The position numbers and the translations under genes were made by a program. Positions 42,400 through 51,429 of a DNA stretch of 64,000 nucleotides are shown here, piece by piece. Numbering within the stretch: position 1 is the stretch's first letter; every line of letters starts with the position of its first letter. The stretch covers positions 62,001 through 126,000 of the forward strand of contig NZ_BMXI01000015.1 in NCBI RefSeq assembly GCF_014651675.1, read 5' to 3'. The DNA comes from Roseibacillus persicicus. GTDB taxonomy: Bacteria; Verrucomicrobiota; Verrucomicrobiia; Verrucomicrobiales; Akkermansiaceae. Under the pieces are notes generated by a model that was not told where the DNA came from, ran no database searches, and saw only the letters and a list, made by a program, of their open reading frames with translations.

Positions 42400-43215
42400 C
42401 TAGCGACGACGACGGAGTGTGGCAGCGGAAAAGAAGAGGAGCAGGGCGGCGGTTGAGGGTTCTGGCACGATCTGGGAGGCGGCGATGGAAAGAGTCGAGT
42501 TGAGGCTGGGAGTGTTCGCGAAAGTGACGACCGAGAGATTGCTCTCCGCGCTGTAGGCGCTGGCGTAGACCCATTCGTCCCCGCCGTTGTGGCCATCAGT
42601 CAAAGTGACCTGTAGAAAGATGTAGTCCGCGGAGCTTGCGCCAGACGGAAATACTGAAAAGGGAATCGAGAGAGCGACATCAGCGCCGTTGCCCAAGGGC
42701 TTGGCGGTTGGGGTGTAGCCTGCCGGGTTAGTTGCGTCGTTGATGTGGATCTGGTCTGCGCCATCCAGTGACCAGATGCCCAGACGCTGGGTTGCATCGT
42801 CGATGGCGTCCGCTTGCTGGTCTGCGGTGAGGTAGAACAGCGAGATTTGGGTAATTATATTTCGCTCCCGGTTGCTGTTTGCGCCGCTGCCGGAATTGTT
42901 GACCTCTTGCGCATCAAAGAAGAATTGAAACGATGCGTTTCCTCCAAATGCAGAAATCGGAACGGAGGAAAGGGCCTGCGCGGAACTCGTTGCTTGCTCA
43001 TTGCCTTGATTGAGAAAGTTCGAGCTGAATGCACTCGGTCGGTTAGGATCGGACTCGGTGAATCCGGAGAAGAACGCCCCGTCGTTGACGGAAACGTAGG
43101 GAGTGCTGCCGTCAACATATACGACGGCTGCGCTGCCTGAAATCATGCTGCCGATGAGGCAGCCGCTTCCTAACAGGATCGTTAGTGTTTCTTGTGGATG
43201 TGGGTTGTTGTTCAC
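42400..43215 (-). CDS. PEP-CTERM exported protein
   Basis: The 271-residue protein (GTG start) has an N-terminal hydrophobic leader (ILLGSGCLIGSMISGSAAVV), a Ser/Asn-rich body, and ends IVPEPSTAALLLFFSAATLR plus arginines, a clear PEP-CTERM signal. The body has no recognised enzyme motif. Like the 34076 protein it needs an exosortase encoded elsewhere. An AT-rich run just upstream of its start is the likely promoter. Confidence 0.88.
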   Translation of the reverse strand: MNNNPHPQETLTILLGSGCLIGSMISGSAAVVYVDGSTPYVSVNDGAFFSGFTESDPNRPSAFSSNFLNQGNEQATSSAQALSSVPISAFGGNASFQFFFDAQEVNNSGSGANSNRERNIITQISLFYLTADQQADAIDDATQRLGIWSLDGADQIHINDATNPAGYTPTAKPLGNGADVALSIPFSVFPSGASSADYIFLQVTLTDGHNGGDEWVYASAYSAESNLSVVTFANTPSLNSTLSIAASQIVPEPSTAALLLFFSAATLRRRR

Positions 43216-43496
43216 GTTTGAAAGTTTATTATATTGAAAGGTTAAGTAAAACTAATACGGATTTAGCTGGCTTTTGCTTCAGGGTCTTTGTCTGGGCTTG
43301 AGCGCGGTTCGTGAAAATTTTGAGGTGCTTTGTGGACTGGGAGGCGAGAACAGCCCTCGTGGTATTCGCTTTCACGGCTTGGTTATTCTCCTTTTTCCAG
43401 AAGTCGCCCGCCGTTGTGTTGGTGGGAGAAGAGGGCGAAAGTTGAAAGGCGCCTTGTGATTGAGCCTTATTGGAGGGAAGCCGTGATTGGCGTCGA

Positions 43497-44708
43497 ATGG
43501 AGATGAAGTTTCAAGAACAGGGTTGGTTGAGAATGGTGATAGCGAGCCTATTGGCTGCAGCTGTAGGCGCGGCGCAGGGGGAAGGATTCGTGGTTCGTGA
43601 CGATAGTCCTTTTGCCGGGAAGGCGTATTTGCCCGAGTTCAGTTGGGAAGTGACGCCGCAGTATTTCATGTTCGGCGATGGGACCAAGGTGTTGGAGCCG
43701 GAGCAGGTCCAATCCATCGCGGAGCGAACGGATTTCATCTGTATCGAGAAGTCGCATGCTTACCGCGAATTGGGGGCGGCGGAGTTGGGAGCAAAGCATG
43801 AGGTCGCAGCCTTCAAGGCGATAAAGCCGGAAATGAAGGTGCTCTTCTATTTCAACGCGGCCTATGCTTGGCCCTTTACCTCATACAATCAGGGAATCAC
43901 TCCGCAGAAAATTGACCAGCATCCCGAACTGAAAAAGTTTCTCATTGTGGATCCGAAGACCGGTGAGCTAGCCCACCGGAGAAATATCTACTGCTTCGAT
44001 GTCTTAAACCCGGAATTCCGCGAGTGGTGGTCCGACACGGTGGCCCGCGGAGTCAGGGAGACGGGAGCGGACGGGGCTTTTATCGACCAGATGCACGGCT
44101 TTTCCTGGTTGCGAAAGGATAGAGCCCGGGAGGTGCAGCTGGCGATGGGTGAGATGATGGGGGCATTGAAGGAAAAGCTGGGACCCGAGAAGATTCTTTT
44201 GGCTAACAATGTAACGGACTCAAATGCGAAGCACGTCTATCCGGTGGTCGATGCGCACATGTTCGAGCACTACAACGCGAAGCTTTTGACGAAAGAAAAG
44301 TTGCTGCAGGATTGGGGGCAGATGGCTCGCTTGGCTAAAGACGGAAAGGTTTCCGTTTTTCGAATTGGGGTCGAGGCTGAGCATGAAACGACTGATGAGA
44401 ATCTGGCAACGCGAGGGGAGACCATTCAGATGGAGGCGCTTGCGAGAGAGCGGCTGGAGTTCTACCAGGCCTGCTACTTGATTGGGGCTCAGCCTTATTC
44501 CTACTTTCAGTATGGCTGGGGGTGGAACTTGTCCTCGGGGTCTTTGGAGGTCTTTCCTGAGCTGCACAAACCCCTGGGGGCTCCGAAAGGCGACTTCAAG
44601 CGAACCGAACCCGCGGGTTGGGAGTTTACGCGGGAGTTCGAGCACGCGAGGGTGTGGGTGGATACCGAGGCGCGGGAGGGGCGGATTACTTGGCTGGATG
44701 AGAGCTGA
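43497..44708 (+). CDS. Secreted putative glycoside hydrolase (GHL15-like TIM barrel)
   Basis: With the ATG at 43497 the 403-residue protein has a signal peptide (VIASLLAAAVGAAQGEG). It reads SIAERTDFICIEKSHAYREL, EMKVLFYFNAAYAWPFTSYN, NPEFREWWSDTVARGVRETG, ADGAFIDQMHGF, and HMFEHYN. This pattern of (beta/alpha) repeats with acidic residues at strand ends (Asp in FIDQ, Glu in FEHYN) resembles hypothetical glycosidase families such as GHL15. No substrate can be given. Its last 23 bases overlap the 3' end of ispD on the opposite strand. Confidence 0.7.
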   Translation: MEMKFQEQGWLRMVIASLLAAAVGAAQGEGFVVRDDSPFAGKAYLPEFSWEVTPQYFMFGDGTKVLEPEQVQSIAERTDFICIEKSHAYRELGAAELGAKHEVAAFKAIKPEMKVLFYFNAAYAWPFTSYNQGITPQKIDQHPELKKFLIVDPKTGELAHRRNIYCFDVLNPEFREWWSDTVARGVRETGADGAFIDQMHGFSWLRKDRAREVQLAMGEMMGALKEKLGPEKILLANNVTDSNAKHVYPVVDAHMFEHYNAKLLTKEKLLQDWGQMARLAKDGKVSVFRIGVEAEHETTDENLATRGETIQMEALARERLEFYQACYLIGAQPYSYFQYGWGWNLSSGSLEVFPELHKPLGAPKGDFKRTEPAGWEFTREFEHARVWVDTEAREGRITWLDES

Positions 44709-45372
44709 GCGCGGCAGCGGCTAAAAGTTGCTCTGCAAGAATGAGGTCGCTGGGGAAGGTGACCTTGGGATTGGGGGAGGGATTGGACACCAGCTTGATG
44801 GCATGGCCGAGATGCTGGAGGGCCGAGACCTCGTCGGTAACGTGGAGACCGTCCTTGGCGACCTCCAGATAGGCCGCCTGAAGGAGTCGCACGCGAAAGC
44901 ACTGGGGAGTCTCCATCGCCCAGAGATCCTCCCGGCTGACGGAGTCCTTGACGAAGTCGTCGCCATCGGCGCGCTTGAGGGTCTCGGTAATCGGGTGCGC
45001 CAGGGCTGACGAGCCGTGCACTGCGGCGGCATCGAGCGCGAGAAGGATAGACTCGGTGGAGATGAGGGGCCGGGCTCCGTCGTGGATGGCCACAATATCG
45101 CAATCGGGCGAAAGAGCGGCCAAACCGTTGGCGACCGAATCCTGCCGCTCCTTGCCTCCATCGACGTGCAGGACATGATTACGAAGTCCTGACAAGTCGA
45201 GGGAGTTAAAGCGAGCTTCGTCGGTGACGACGATGATTTGTCCCACTTCCTGACAACGATCGAAGGCGGCGAGGGAGTGGGCGAGAACGGGCTTTCCCGC
45301 CAAGGGAGCCATCAATTTGTCAAAGCCCATGCGTCGGGACGAGCCCGAGGCGACGATGATGGCAGTGGTCAT
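44686..45372 (-). CDS. ispD: 2-C-methyl-D-erythritol 4-phosphate cytidylyltransferase
   Basis: The 228-residue protein has the IspD nucleotide motif IIVASGSSRRMGFDKLMAPL, AIHDGARPL, VSREDLWAMETPQCFR and VTDEVSALQHLG. It transfers CMP to methylerythritol phosphate in the non-mevalonate isoprenoid pathway, in the cytoplasm. The first motif has S-SRRMG where many enzymes have AGxGxRMG, a common variant. It is 17 bases downstream of the yqeY-like gene, both read leftwards. Confidence 0.95.
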   Translation of the reverse strand: MTTAIIVASGSSRRMGFDKLMAPLAGKPVLAHSLAAFDRCQEVGQIIVVTDEARFNSLDLSGLRNHVLHVDGGKERQDSVANGLAALSPDCDIVAIHDGARPLISTESILLALDAAAVHGSSALAHPITETLKRADGDDFVKDSVSREDLWAMETPQCFRVRLLQAAYLEVAKDGLHVTDEVSALQHLGHAIKLVSNPSPNPKVTFPSDLILAEQLLAAAALSSHPAK

Positions 45373-45389
45373 GGCGGAAAGGAATTTGG

Positions 45390-45845
45390 CTATGCGAGCT
45401 TGTTCTGGACTGCTTGGGAAAGAGTCTTTCCGTCGGCTCGTCCTCCGGTTTTCTCTTGGAGCACTTTCATGACCTTGCCCATGTCAGCACGGGTAGTTGC
45501 TCCGGTCTCGGCGATGGATTCGGCAACGGCCTGGTCGATCTCGTCCTGAGTGAGGGCGGCGGGAAGATACTTTTCGAGGACTGCGATTTCGGATTTTTCT
45601 TTTTCCGAGAGCTCGGTGCGGCCGGCTTGCTCGAACTGGGCGATGGAATCCTGGCGTTGCTTGATCTGCTTCCGGATGACGGCGGTGGCCTCGGTGTCGT
45701 CCAGCTCGGCGTCGGCGCCTCCCTTTTCGATTGCGGAGTTCTTAATCGCGGACTTCAGGGCGCGAAGGGTGCCAAGGGCGACGGTGTCCTTGGCGCGCAT
45801 TGCGTTCTTGATGTCTTCGGTGATTTGTTCGGTCAGTGTTGCCAT
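45390..45845 (-). CDS. GatB/YqeY domain protein
   Basis: The 151-residue protein reads LTEQITEDIKNAMRAKDTVA, LGTLRALKSAIKNSAIEKGG, EKSEIAVLEKYLPAALTQDE and TRADMGKVMKVLQEKTGGRA, the full YqeY domain of about 150 residues. It is related to the C-terminal part of the GatB amidotransferase subunit and is thought to bind tRNA; the function of the stand-alone protein is uncertain. It lies just upstream of ispD on the same strand. Confidence 0.94.
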   Translation of the reverse strand: MATLTEQITEDIKNAMRAKDTVALGTLRALKSAIKNSAIEKGGADAELDDTEATAVIRKQIKQRQDSIAQFEQAGRTELSEKEKSEIAVLEKYLPAALTQDEIDQAVAESIAETGATTRADMGKVMKVLQEKTGGRADGKTLSQAVQNKLA

Positions 45846-45894
45846 GGGCGGGAGTGTGCAGGGATGGCGGGGGAGGAAAAGCCTTTTTGCAGGA

Positions 45895-45927
45895 CAAAAA
45901 AAGAAGGGACGCGATGAGCGTCCCTTC
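45895..45927 (-). terminator. Rho-independent terminator after pilT
   Basis: Read on the minus strand: perfect 10-base stem GAAGGGACGC / GCGTCCCTTC around TCATC, followed by seven T residues. It lies 35 bases past the pilT stop and before the yqeY-like gene. Confidence 0.92.
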
Positions 45928-45962
45928 GATGATTGAATCTGCTGTTAGAGAGGACCGTCCTG

Positions 45963-47072
45963 CTAGTGCTCGAGGGGGCTCTCTCCCGAGGCGGCACCGA
46001 GAGCCGCCATTTCAGCCGGAAGGAAACGCTTGAAGCGGGTTTTATCGATGGCCTTCATGTAGGCTTCTTCAGGGGCAATCATGCCGGCCTGGAGCTTTTG
46101 CCAAATGGCTTCATCCATAAACTGCATGCCCTCGGCCTTACCCTGGGTGATGACGTCGTAGAGCTTTTGGGTGGCACCTTCCCGAATAATGGCGGCGACC
46201 GCCGAGTTGGTGAACATGATTTCGTTCACGGCGGTTCGGCCGGGCTTGTCCACGCGTTTGCAGAGCAACTGGGCCACAATGCCCTTCAGGGAAGCGGCGA
46301 GCATGGTCCGGACTTGTGACTGCTGGTCGGCTGGGAAAACGTCAACCACCCGGTCAATGGTCTTTCGGGCGTTGTTGGTGTGCAGGGTTCCGAAGACGAG
46401 GAGACCGGTTTCCGCGGCGGTGAGGGCGAGGGAGATGGTCTCCAGGTCCCGCATCTCGCCCACCAGAACGATGTCCGCGTCCTGCCGCAGGGAGGCGCGG
46501 AGGCCGTCGGCGAAGGAGGGTGTCTGGATGGGCACCTCCCGCTGGGTGATGATGGACTTCTTGTTGCGGTGAACGAACTCGATGGGCTCTTCCACCGTGA
46601 TGATGTGACGGCTGAAGTTGGTATTGATGTAGTCGAGGAGGGCCGCGAGGGTGGTGGACTTACCTGAACCCGTGGGACCGGTGACGAGCACGAGGCCGGA
46701 GCGCATGTGACCGAACTCCTTGATGACGGGTGGCAGGTTGAGGTCTTCCAGTGAGGCAATCTCGGTTGGAATCAGTCGAAAAACGGCGGCGAGACCGTGC
46801 TGCTGCTGGAGGTAGTTGCAGCGGAAACGGGAGACGTCGTCCATCTCGTATGCAAAGTCGAGGTCACCGTTTTCGAGGTAATCCGCGAAGGCATTGGGTT
46901 CGCAAATCTCGGCGAGCATCTTCTTGAAGCTTTCGCCCTCGAGAACGGGTTCGTCCGGGATAGCGGAGACTCCACCGTGGACGCGAACCTTGGGAGGTTG
47001 TCCTTGGGTGAGGTGCAGATCGGAGCCCTTGTTTTCGACAAGATATTTAAAAAGGCGGTCAATTTCGGCCAT
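45963..47072 (-). CDS. pilT: Type IV pilus retraction ATPase PilT
   Basis: The 369-residue protein shows the PilT N-terminal domain (RLFKYLVENKGSDLHLTQGQ), Walker A GPTGSGKST at 132-140, the Asp box and HIITVEEPIEFVH, ITQREV, Walker B (VGEMRDLETI) and the HTNNA region. PilT is the cytoplasmic hexamer that depolymerises type IV pili for twitching motility. A second PilT-family gene lies 38 bases upstream on the same strand, so a dual-motor operon is likely. A strong terminator follows. Confidence 0.96.
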   Translation of the reverse strand: MAEIDRLFKYLVENKGSDLHLTQGQPPKVRVHGGVSAIPDEPVLEGESFKKMLAEICEPNAFADYLENGDLDFAYEMDDVSRFRCNYLQQQHGLAAVFRLIPTEIASLEDLNLPPVIKEFGHMRSGLVLVTGPTGSGKSTTLAALLDYINTNFSRHIITVEEPIEFVHRNKKSIITQREVPIQTPSFADGLRASLRQDADIVLVGEMRDLETISLALTAAETGLLVFGTLHTNNARKTIDRVVDVFPADQQSQVRTMLAASLKGIVAQLLCKRVDKPGRTAVNEIMFTNSAVAAIIREGATQKLYDVITQGKAEGMQFMDEAIWQKLQAGMIAPEEAYMKAIDKTRFKRFLPAEMAALGAASGESPLEH

Positions 47073-47110
47073 GGGAAAATCAGTTAGAGTGTGAGCAGAT
47101 GGGAACTGGA

Positions 47111-48193
47111 TTAGGATTGGAAGAAGGCGCGCATCTGCGGCTTGTCCTCACTGCGATAGAGGGTTTCTTCCTGAGTAATGAGCCCTTGCATGTAGAGATT
47201 GCGCAGGGACTCGTCCATTGTGATCATGCCGACGTTCTTACCGGTCTGCATGATGCCGGGCAGCATGAAGGTCTTACCATCGCGGATGGTCGCACCTACT
47301 GCGGCGGTATTGACGAGGAGCTCCAGAGCGAGCACACGTCCCTGACCGTCGGCCCTGGGGACGAGCTGCTGGGAGATGATGCCTCGGAGAGACTCGGAGA
47401 CCATCACGCGGATTTGATCGCGCTGGTCGGTGGGGAAAACGTCGAGAACCCGGTCGAGGGTTCGGGGAGCGTTTCCAGTGTGGAGGGTGGCGAGAACCAA
47501 GTGACCGGTTTCCGCCGCGGTGAGTGCGAGCTGAATGGTCTCCAGGTTCCGCATTTCTCCCACCATGATGACGTCGGGGTCTTCCCGCAGGGCGCCACGG
47601 AGAGCGCGTCCGAAGGACTCGGTGTGGGAGTGGACCTCGCGCTGGTTGACGTGGCAACCGGCGGACTCGAAGACATACTCGATGGGGTCCTCCAGAGTGA
47701 GAATGTGGTCTTCGCGGTCCTGGTTGATGAAGTTTACCAGTGCCGCAAGAGAAGTGGACTTCCCTGAACCAACTGCTCCGGTCACGAGGATGAGACCGTT
47801 CTGGTAGCGGGTGAGAGGGATGAGGTCCTTCTCGGGAAGGCCGCACTCGGCAATGGTGCGGATGGTGGTGGAAATGAGACGGAAGACGAGCTCCAAGCCC
47901 AGGCGCTGCCTCACCACGGAGGCCCGGAATCGTCCGAAGTCGTTGGCGTAAGCAAAGTCGACGTCGCCGGTCTCCGCCAGACGCGCTTTTTCCTTCTCTC
48001 CAAGAAAGGACATGGCGAGTCGTTCCGTATCTTCCGCAGTGAGAGGAGGATGGTCATCCCAAATCGGCGAAAGGGTGCCAAAGCGGCGCCAAGTCGGAGG
48101 ATAAGCGGTTGGAAGATGGACATCGGAGCAATCATACTCCATGCCGATTTTGAGGTATTCGTCTACGTGGGCCAGAACCTGGTGTTCGGACAT
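47111..48193 (-). CDS. PilT/PilU-family pilus retraction ATPase
   Basis: The ATG at 48193 gives a 360-residue protein; an in-frame start 45 bases upstream is less convincing. It has GMEYDCSDVHLPTAYPPTWR, Walker A TGAVGSGKSTS, ILTLEDPIEYVFE, the Walker B VGEMRNLETIQLA and the HTGNAPRTLDR region. It is a paralogue of the downstream PilT with a longer N-terminus and could be a PilU-like accessory motor. The region upstream is AT-rich with a T-run near 48271-48278. Confidence 0.92.
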   Translation of the reverse strand: MSEHQVLAHVDEYLKIGMEYDCSDVHLPTAYPPTWRRFGTLSPIWDDHPPLTAEDTERLAMSFLGEKEKARLAETGDVDFAYANDFGRFRASVVRQRLGLELVFRLISTTIRTIAECGLPEKDLIPLTRYQNGLILVTGAVGSGKSTSLAALVNFINQDREDHILTLEDPIEYVFESAGCHVNQREVHSHTESFGRALRGALREDPDVIMVGEMRNLETIQLALTAAETGHLVLATLHTGNAPRTLDRVLDVFPTDQRDQIRVMVSESLRGIISQQLVPRADGQGRVLALELLVNTAAVGATIRDGKTFMLPGIMQTGKNVGMITMDESLRNLYMQGLITQEETLYRSEDKPQMRAFFQS

Positions 48194-48286
48194 AAGTTTT
48201 TTAATTAAGGGTTGGCGTGTGCTACTAACATTGGACAACGGCGGGGCTGGTCAGGGCAAGTATCTTTACCCTTTTTTTACATGTGA

Positions 48287-48649
48287 TTACTTTCGCAACC
48301 ACCGCCGTGCTTGTTCGGTTAACCAAACCCTCATGAGAGGTTGGGTTATGGAGAGGGTGAAGGCGAAAAGTTGGCCCGGTAAAGTGGATTGCTTTTCGAT
48401 GACGGTCTTGTTTTTTTTACGCTTCCGCTTGGGTTTGAGCAGGAGCACCAGGAGGCAGGCGGCACCGGCGGTGATCATGACCGTGCGGGCGGGACGCGCG
48501 TTCATAGTAGCGGGCAATTTGCCTGCCACATTCAGCAAGTTCTTGGACTGGCTGAGGAGATGGCGGGTGTCGGGCACCTTCAGGGTGCTGCGGTAGCCAG
48601 CCAGCTGCCGGACTAATTCTTGCTTGTGGGATTGTGTTCTTGAATCCAT
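48287..48649 (-). CDS. YqjK-like small membrane-associated protein
   Basis: The 120-residue protein starts at the ATG inside the end of the upstream holin-like gene (MDSRTQSHKQELVRQLAGYR). It has one membrane segment (TVMITAGAACLLVLLL) followed by a strongly basic patch (KPKRKRKKNK). In enterobacteria the yqjD-yqjE-yqjK order encodes small inner-membrane proteins of stationary phase/osmotic stress; position and build fit the third member, though sequence similarity is not clear by eye. Confidence 0.6.
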   Translation of the reverse strand: MDSRTQSHKQELVRQLAGYRSTLKVPDTRHLLSQSKNLLNVAGKLPATMNARPARTVMITAGAACLLVLLLKPKRKRKKNKTVIEKQSTLPGQLFAFTLSITQPLMRVWLTEQARRWLRK

Positions 48650-49023
48650 TCGCGGTCGCGTTCGAGTTCGGCTCGGGTGTATTCGAAAAGTGGGGCCGGG
48701 GGCTTGCGGGTCAGAGCCTTCTTCATCGCGAATATAATTACGATGTGAAGACCTGCCAGGAGCAGGGCGGCGACTTCCCAACCGAGGAGAGGGTGATCTC
48801 CAAGGAGTCCCAGCAGTTTCCCGAGGAGGGAAACGAGGGCTGCGAGGACGAGAAAGTAGATGCTGATGGCGCTGATGCCGGCAACTAGGACGGGGCCGAG
48901 CTTGCCCTGTAGATGGGCAAGGGCTTCCTGGGTCTCGAGGGAGACCAGTTGCAGGCGTGTGCGGAGATAAGCCGCCAAGCCCTTGGGAAACGAGAGATCG
49001 GTCTCGTCACCGGATTCATTCAT
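48613..49023 (-). CDS. YqjE/phage holin-like membrane protein
   Basis: The 136-residue protein has an amphipathic N-terminus (LRTRLQLVSLETQEALAHLQ), two hydrophobic helices (VLVAGISAISIYFLVLAALV, WEVAALLLAGLHIVIIFAMK) and a charged tail, the pattern of the YqjE/holin-X family. It lies 15 bases after the DUF883 gene and overlaps the next gene. Probably an inner-membrane protein of general stress; no lysis function is implied. Confidence 0.82.
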   Translation of the reverse strand: MNESGDETDLSFPKGLAAYLRTRLQLVSLETQEALAHLQGKLGPVLVAGISAISIYFLVLAALVSLLGKLLGLLGDHPLLGWEVAALLLAGLHIVIIFAMKKALTRKPPAPLFEYTRAELERDREWIQEHNPTSKN

Positions 49024-49038
49024 GCGCGGCGGAGGCTA

Positions 49039-49419
49039 CTAGCGGCGAATGACGAGGCCCAGAAGCAGGCCGACGGCGGCGGCTGCGAGGACGGACTGGG
49101 TGGGGTGCTGGCGGATGAGGTCCTCGGAATCGGCGTGGAACTCGCGCAACTTCAGGCGGGTGTCCTGCCACTGCTCGCCGGCGGCGCTGCGAAGGTGCTG
49201 CACGTTTTCGCCCGCGTTCTCGCGAATCTGGACTGTTTTCTCAGCCGCGACCTCGCGTAGTTCCTTGGCTTTTTCTGCCGCGGACTCTTTGAGGAGGCGT
49301 GCTTTTTCTTCGGCGGTTTGGACGATGTCGTGGGTCTTCTCGCCAGCGGCAGCACGGAGCTCGTTGGCGGCCTTTTGATTGGCTGCGGTAGTGGGGGATT
49401 CGGCAAATGGTTCGCTCAT
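49039..49419 (-). CDS. DUF883/YqjD-ElaB-like membrane-anchored protein
   Basis: The ATG at 49419 gives 126 residues: a long charged coiled coil rich in Ala, Glu and Lys (EKARLLKESAAEKAKELREV) and one C-terminal membrane helix (HPTQSVLAAAAVGLLLGLVI RR). YqjD/ElaB proteins are inner-membrane, ribosome-associated proteins of stationary phase in E. coli; the role here is by analogy. First gene of the three-gene stress set read leftwards. Confidence 0.82.
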   Translation of the reverse strand: MSEPFAESPTTAANQKAANELRAAAGEKTHDIVQTAEEKARLLKESAAEKAKELREVAAEKTVQIRENAGENVQHLRSAAGEQWQDTRLKLREFHADSEDLIRQHPTQSVLAAAAVGLLLGLVIRR

Positions 49420-49580
49420 GATTGATTCTAGTTTTCGCCGCAAAGGTGGCAGTGGGTTTGGGGCTGCGCAAGTCCAGAGTCGGGCTCAGGGGAAGGGGAT
49501 TTTCGCGAGGGGGGAGTCCCAAGCGGGATCTGGCGGGAAAATAGTTTCTCAGCCTTTCGATTTTAGTTTTTCCTCTCCTA

Positions 49581-50699
49581 ATGATGAAAGCAGTTAGAGA
49601 GATCGATTCGCTCAATAGTCTTCTCCGCCAGCGTGGTCAGTTGAGGGGGGCGGTGGTGCAGGGGCTGGACCTGTCGCAGGCTGGAGTTCCCTGGCATGAA
49701 GTCGACTGTGATGGGGCGGTCTTTCTCGGCTGTGATTTTCCCGAAGGGGTCGGGGTGGAGGAATTGGTTTTGAAAGGGGCGACGGTGTTTCCTCCCTTCC
49801 GCCATCTTCCCTATGACCCTTATCGACCACGGCTCTATACGCGTCAGGAATTGATGGAGGGCTGGTCCTTGGAGAATGACCGCAGTCTGGATTTGCGAAT
49901 CTATGAGCACTTTGCGGCGCATGGTCGCAAGCATCCCCATGTGTTGGAGGCGCTTGCGATGCGATTGCATGATCATGCGGTGGACGATGCGCTGGCTGAT
50001 CTCTTGGAGGGGCGGGTCGAGGGGGATGGGGTCAAACGCGTGGTGGGAATCATGGGCGGGCATTCCATGGGGCGTGATGAAGAGGACTTCAAGCGGGTGG
50101 CCAGGGTGGCGTGGCACTTGGCTCGCGAGGGCTACTTCGTAGCGACGGGCGGAGGTCCCGGGGTGATGGAGGCGGGGAACTTGGGGGCGTATTTTGCCGG
50201 AGAAGATGCGGAGGCGCTCGAATGGGCGCTCTCTCATATGGAGGCCGCGCCGGGTTATCAGCACGAGGATTACAGCCGCCTCGCCTTGGAAGTGATTGAG
50301 CGCTACCCGCATGGAACGTCCTCCCTTGCGGTGCCGACCTGGTTCTATGGGCACGAGCCGACCAATTGGTTTTCCCGCCATGTGGCCAAATATTTTTCCA
50401 ATAGTTTGCGGGAAGACGGGTTGCTGGCGATTGCGACCCATGGGGTGATCTATGCGCGGGGGAGTGCGGGGACCACGCAGGAGGTCTTTATGGATGCGTG
50501 CCAGAATCACTATCGGACTTTTCAAGTCGTCAGTCCGATGGTCTTTCTCGGGCGGGACTGGTTCGGAGAGCGCACTGGAATCCATGAGGCCGTGGTCCGG
50601 CAAGCGGGAGAGCAGAAGTATGGGGAGTATATTGCTCTGGTGGATGGGGTGGAGGAGTGCGTGGATTTTGTCCGGAATCATCCGCCGGCGGTCGTGTAG
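49581..50699 (+). CDS. LOG-family protein (nucleotide 5'-monophosphate phosphoribohydrolase-like)
   Basis: The 372-residue protein has GIMGGHSMGRDEE, FVATGGGPGVMEAGNLGAYF and the loop RGSAGTTQEVFMDACQNHY, which matches the LOG active-site pattern PGGxGTxxE with Gly-Ser in place of the first glycines. LOG enzymes release a base from nucleoside monophosphates (cytokinin activation or pyrimidine nucleotide hydrolysis). The N-terminal 150 residues are a family-specific extension. The DUF1802 gene follows after 72 bases. Confidence 0.82.
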   Translation: MMKAVREIDSLNSLLRQRGQLRGAVVQGLDLSQAGVPWHEVDCDGAVFLGCDFPEGVGVEELVLKGATVFPPFRHLPYDPYRPRLYTRQELMEGWSLENDRSLDLRIYEHFAAHGRKHPHVLEALAMRLHDHAVDDALADLLEGRVEGDGVKRVVGIMGGHSMGRDEEDFKRVARVAWHLAREGYFVATGGGPGVMEAGNLGAYFAGEDAEALEWALSHMEAAPGYQHEDYSRLALEVIERYPHGTSSLAVPTWFYGHEPTNWFSRHVAKYFSNSLREDGLLAIATHGVIYARGSAGTTQEVFMDACQNHYRTFQVVSPMVFLGRDWFGERTGIHEAVVRQAGEQKYGEYIALVDGVEECVDFVRNHPPAVV

Positions 50700-50771
50700 G
50701 GCGGACGGGGAGGGGAAGGCTGGAGAATTTCGGTTTTGATTTCCGTCCTTTGAGAGGGCAAGCAAGAGGGC

Positions 50772-51260
50772 GTGATCGCATTTAAAGAATGGCAGGTGGT
50801 GTGCAAGGCGCTGGCGGAAGGGCGTCAGACCGTGATTTTGCGCAAAGGGGGGATCCATGAAGGGCGGGAGGGCTTTGCTTGGAAGCACGAGTCTTTCGCG
50901 CTCTTTCCCACCCGTTTCCACGCCCAGCGCGAAGGGGTGAAGCCTGAGGATTGGGCTGCTTTTGGAGAGGAGGAGCTGTCCGAGTGGCAGGAAGGGGAGG
51001 TGGTGCCTATCCAATGGGAGTGTGAGGTGGAGCGGGCGGTTACGCTCAGTACTAGGGAAGAGGTGGAGGCCTTGCGCGACCTGCATATCTGGACGGATGA
51101 GGTGATTCGGGAGCGGTTTGACTGGGAGATGAAGGGGATGAAAGGGCAAAGTCTCCATGCTGCCTTCGTGAAAGTGCGCGAAATCCACCCGACCTTAGAT
51201 GTTGTCTATCAAAAAAGATGTCATGGCGGGTGCCGTAGCTGGTTGGAGCTGGAGAATTAG
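50772..51260 (+). CDS. DUF1802 family protein
   Basis: The 162-residue protein (GTG start) reads AFKEWQVVCKALAEGRQTVI, LRKGGIHEGREGFAWKHESF and ALFPTRFHAQREGVKPEDW, the standard DUF1802 pattern. No function is established. It follows the LOG-family gene on the same strand and is probably its operon partner. Confidence 0.85.
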   Translation: MIAFKEWQVVCKALAEGRQTVILRKGGIHEGREGFAWKHESFALFPTRFHAQREGVKPEDWAAFGEEELSEWQEGEVVPIQWECEVERAVTLSTREEVEALRDLHIWTDEVIRERFDWEMKGMKGQSLHAAFVKVREIHPTLDVVYQKRCHGGCRSWLELEN

Positions 51261-51429
51261 TGACTTTTTGGGGGTGTTTCACAGGGTGGAGTTCGTTGTA
51301 ATCCCTGATTTGAGGGCGTTTTCAGGTGAATAGTAAACTTTCCTAAAAAATAATTGAACGTTTGAATTTTTCATGTCATAAAGGGCTCGTTGCTGGGATT
51401 GCTACTCCCGACGGCACCACTTGTTCCTT

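Noticed and set aside
49578-51188. Open frame of 536 codons on the minus strand
   Set aside because: It is antisense to the LOG-family and DUF1802 genes and shows His/Pro-rich low-quality sequence without motifs.
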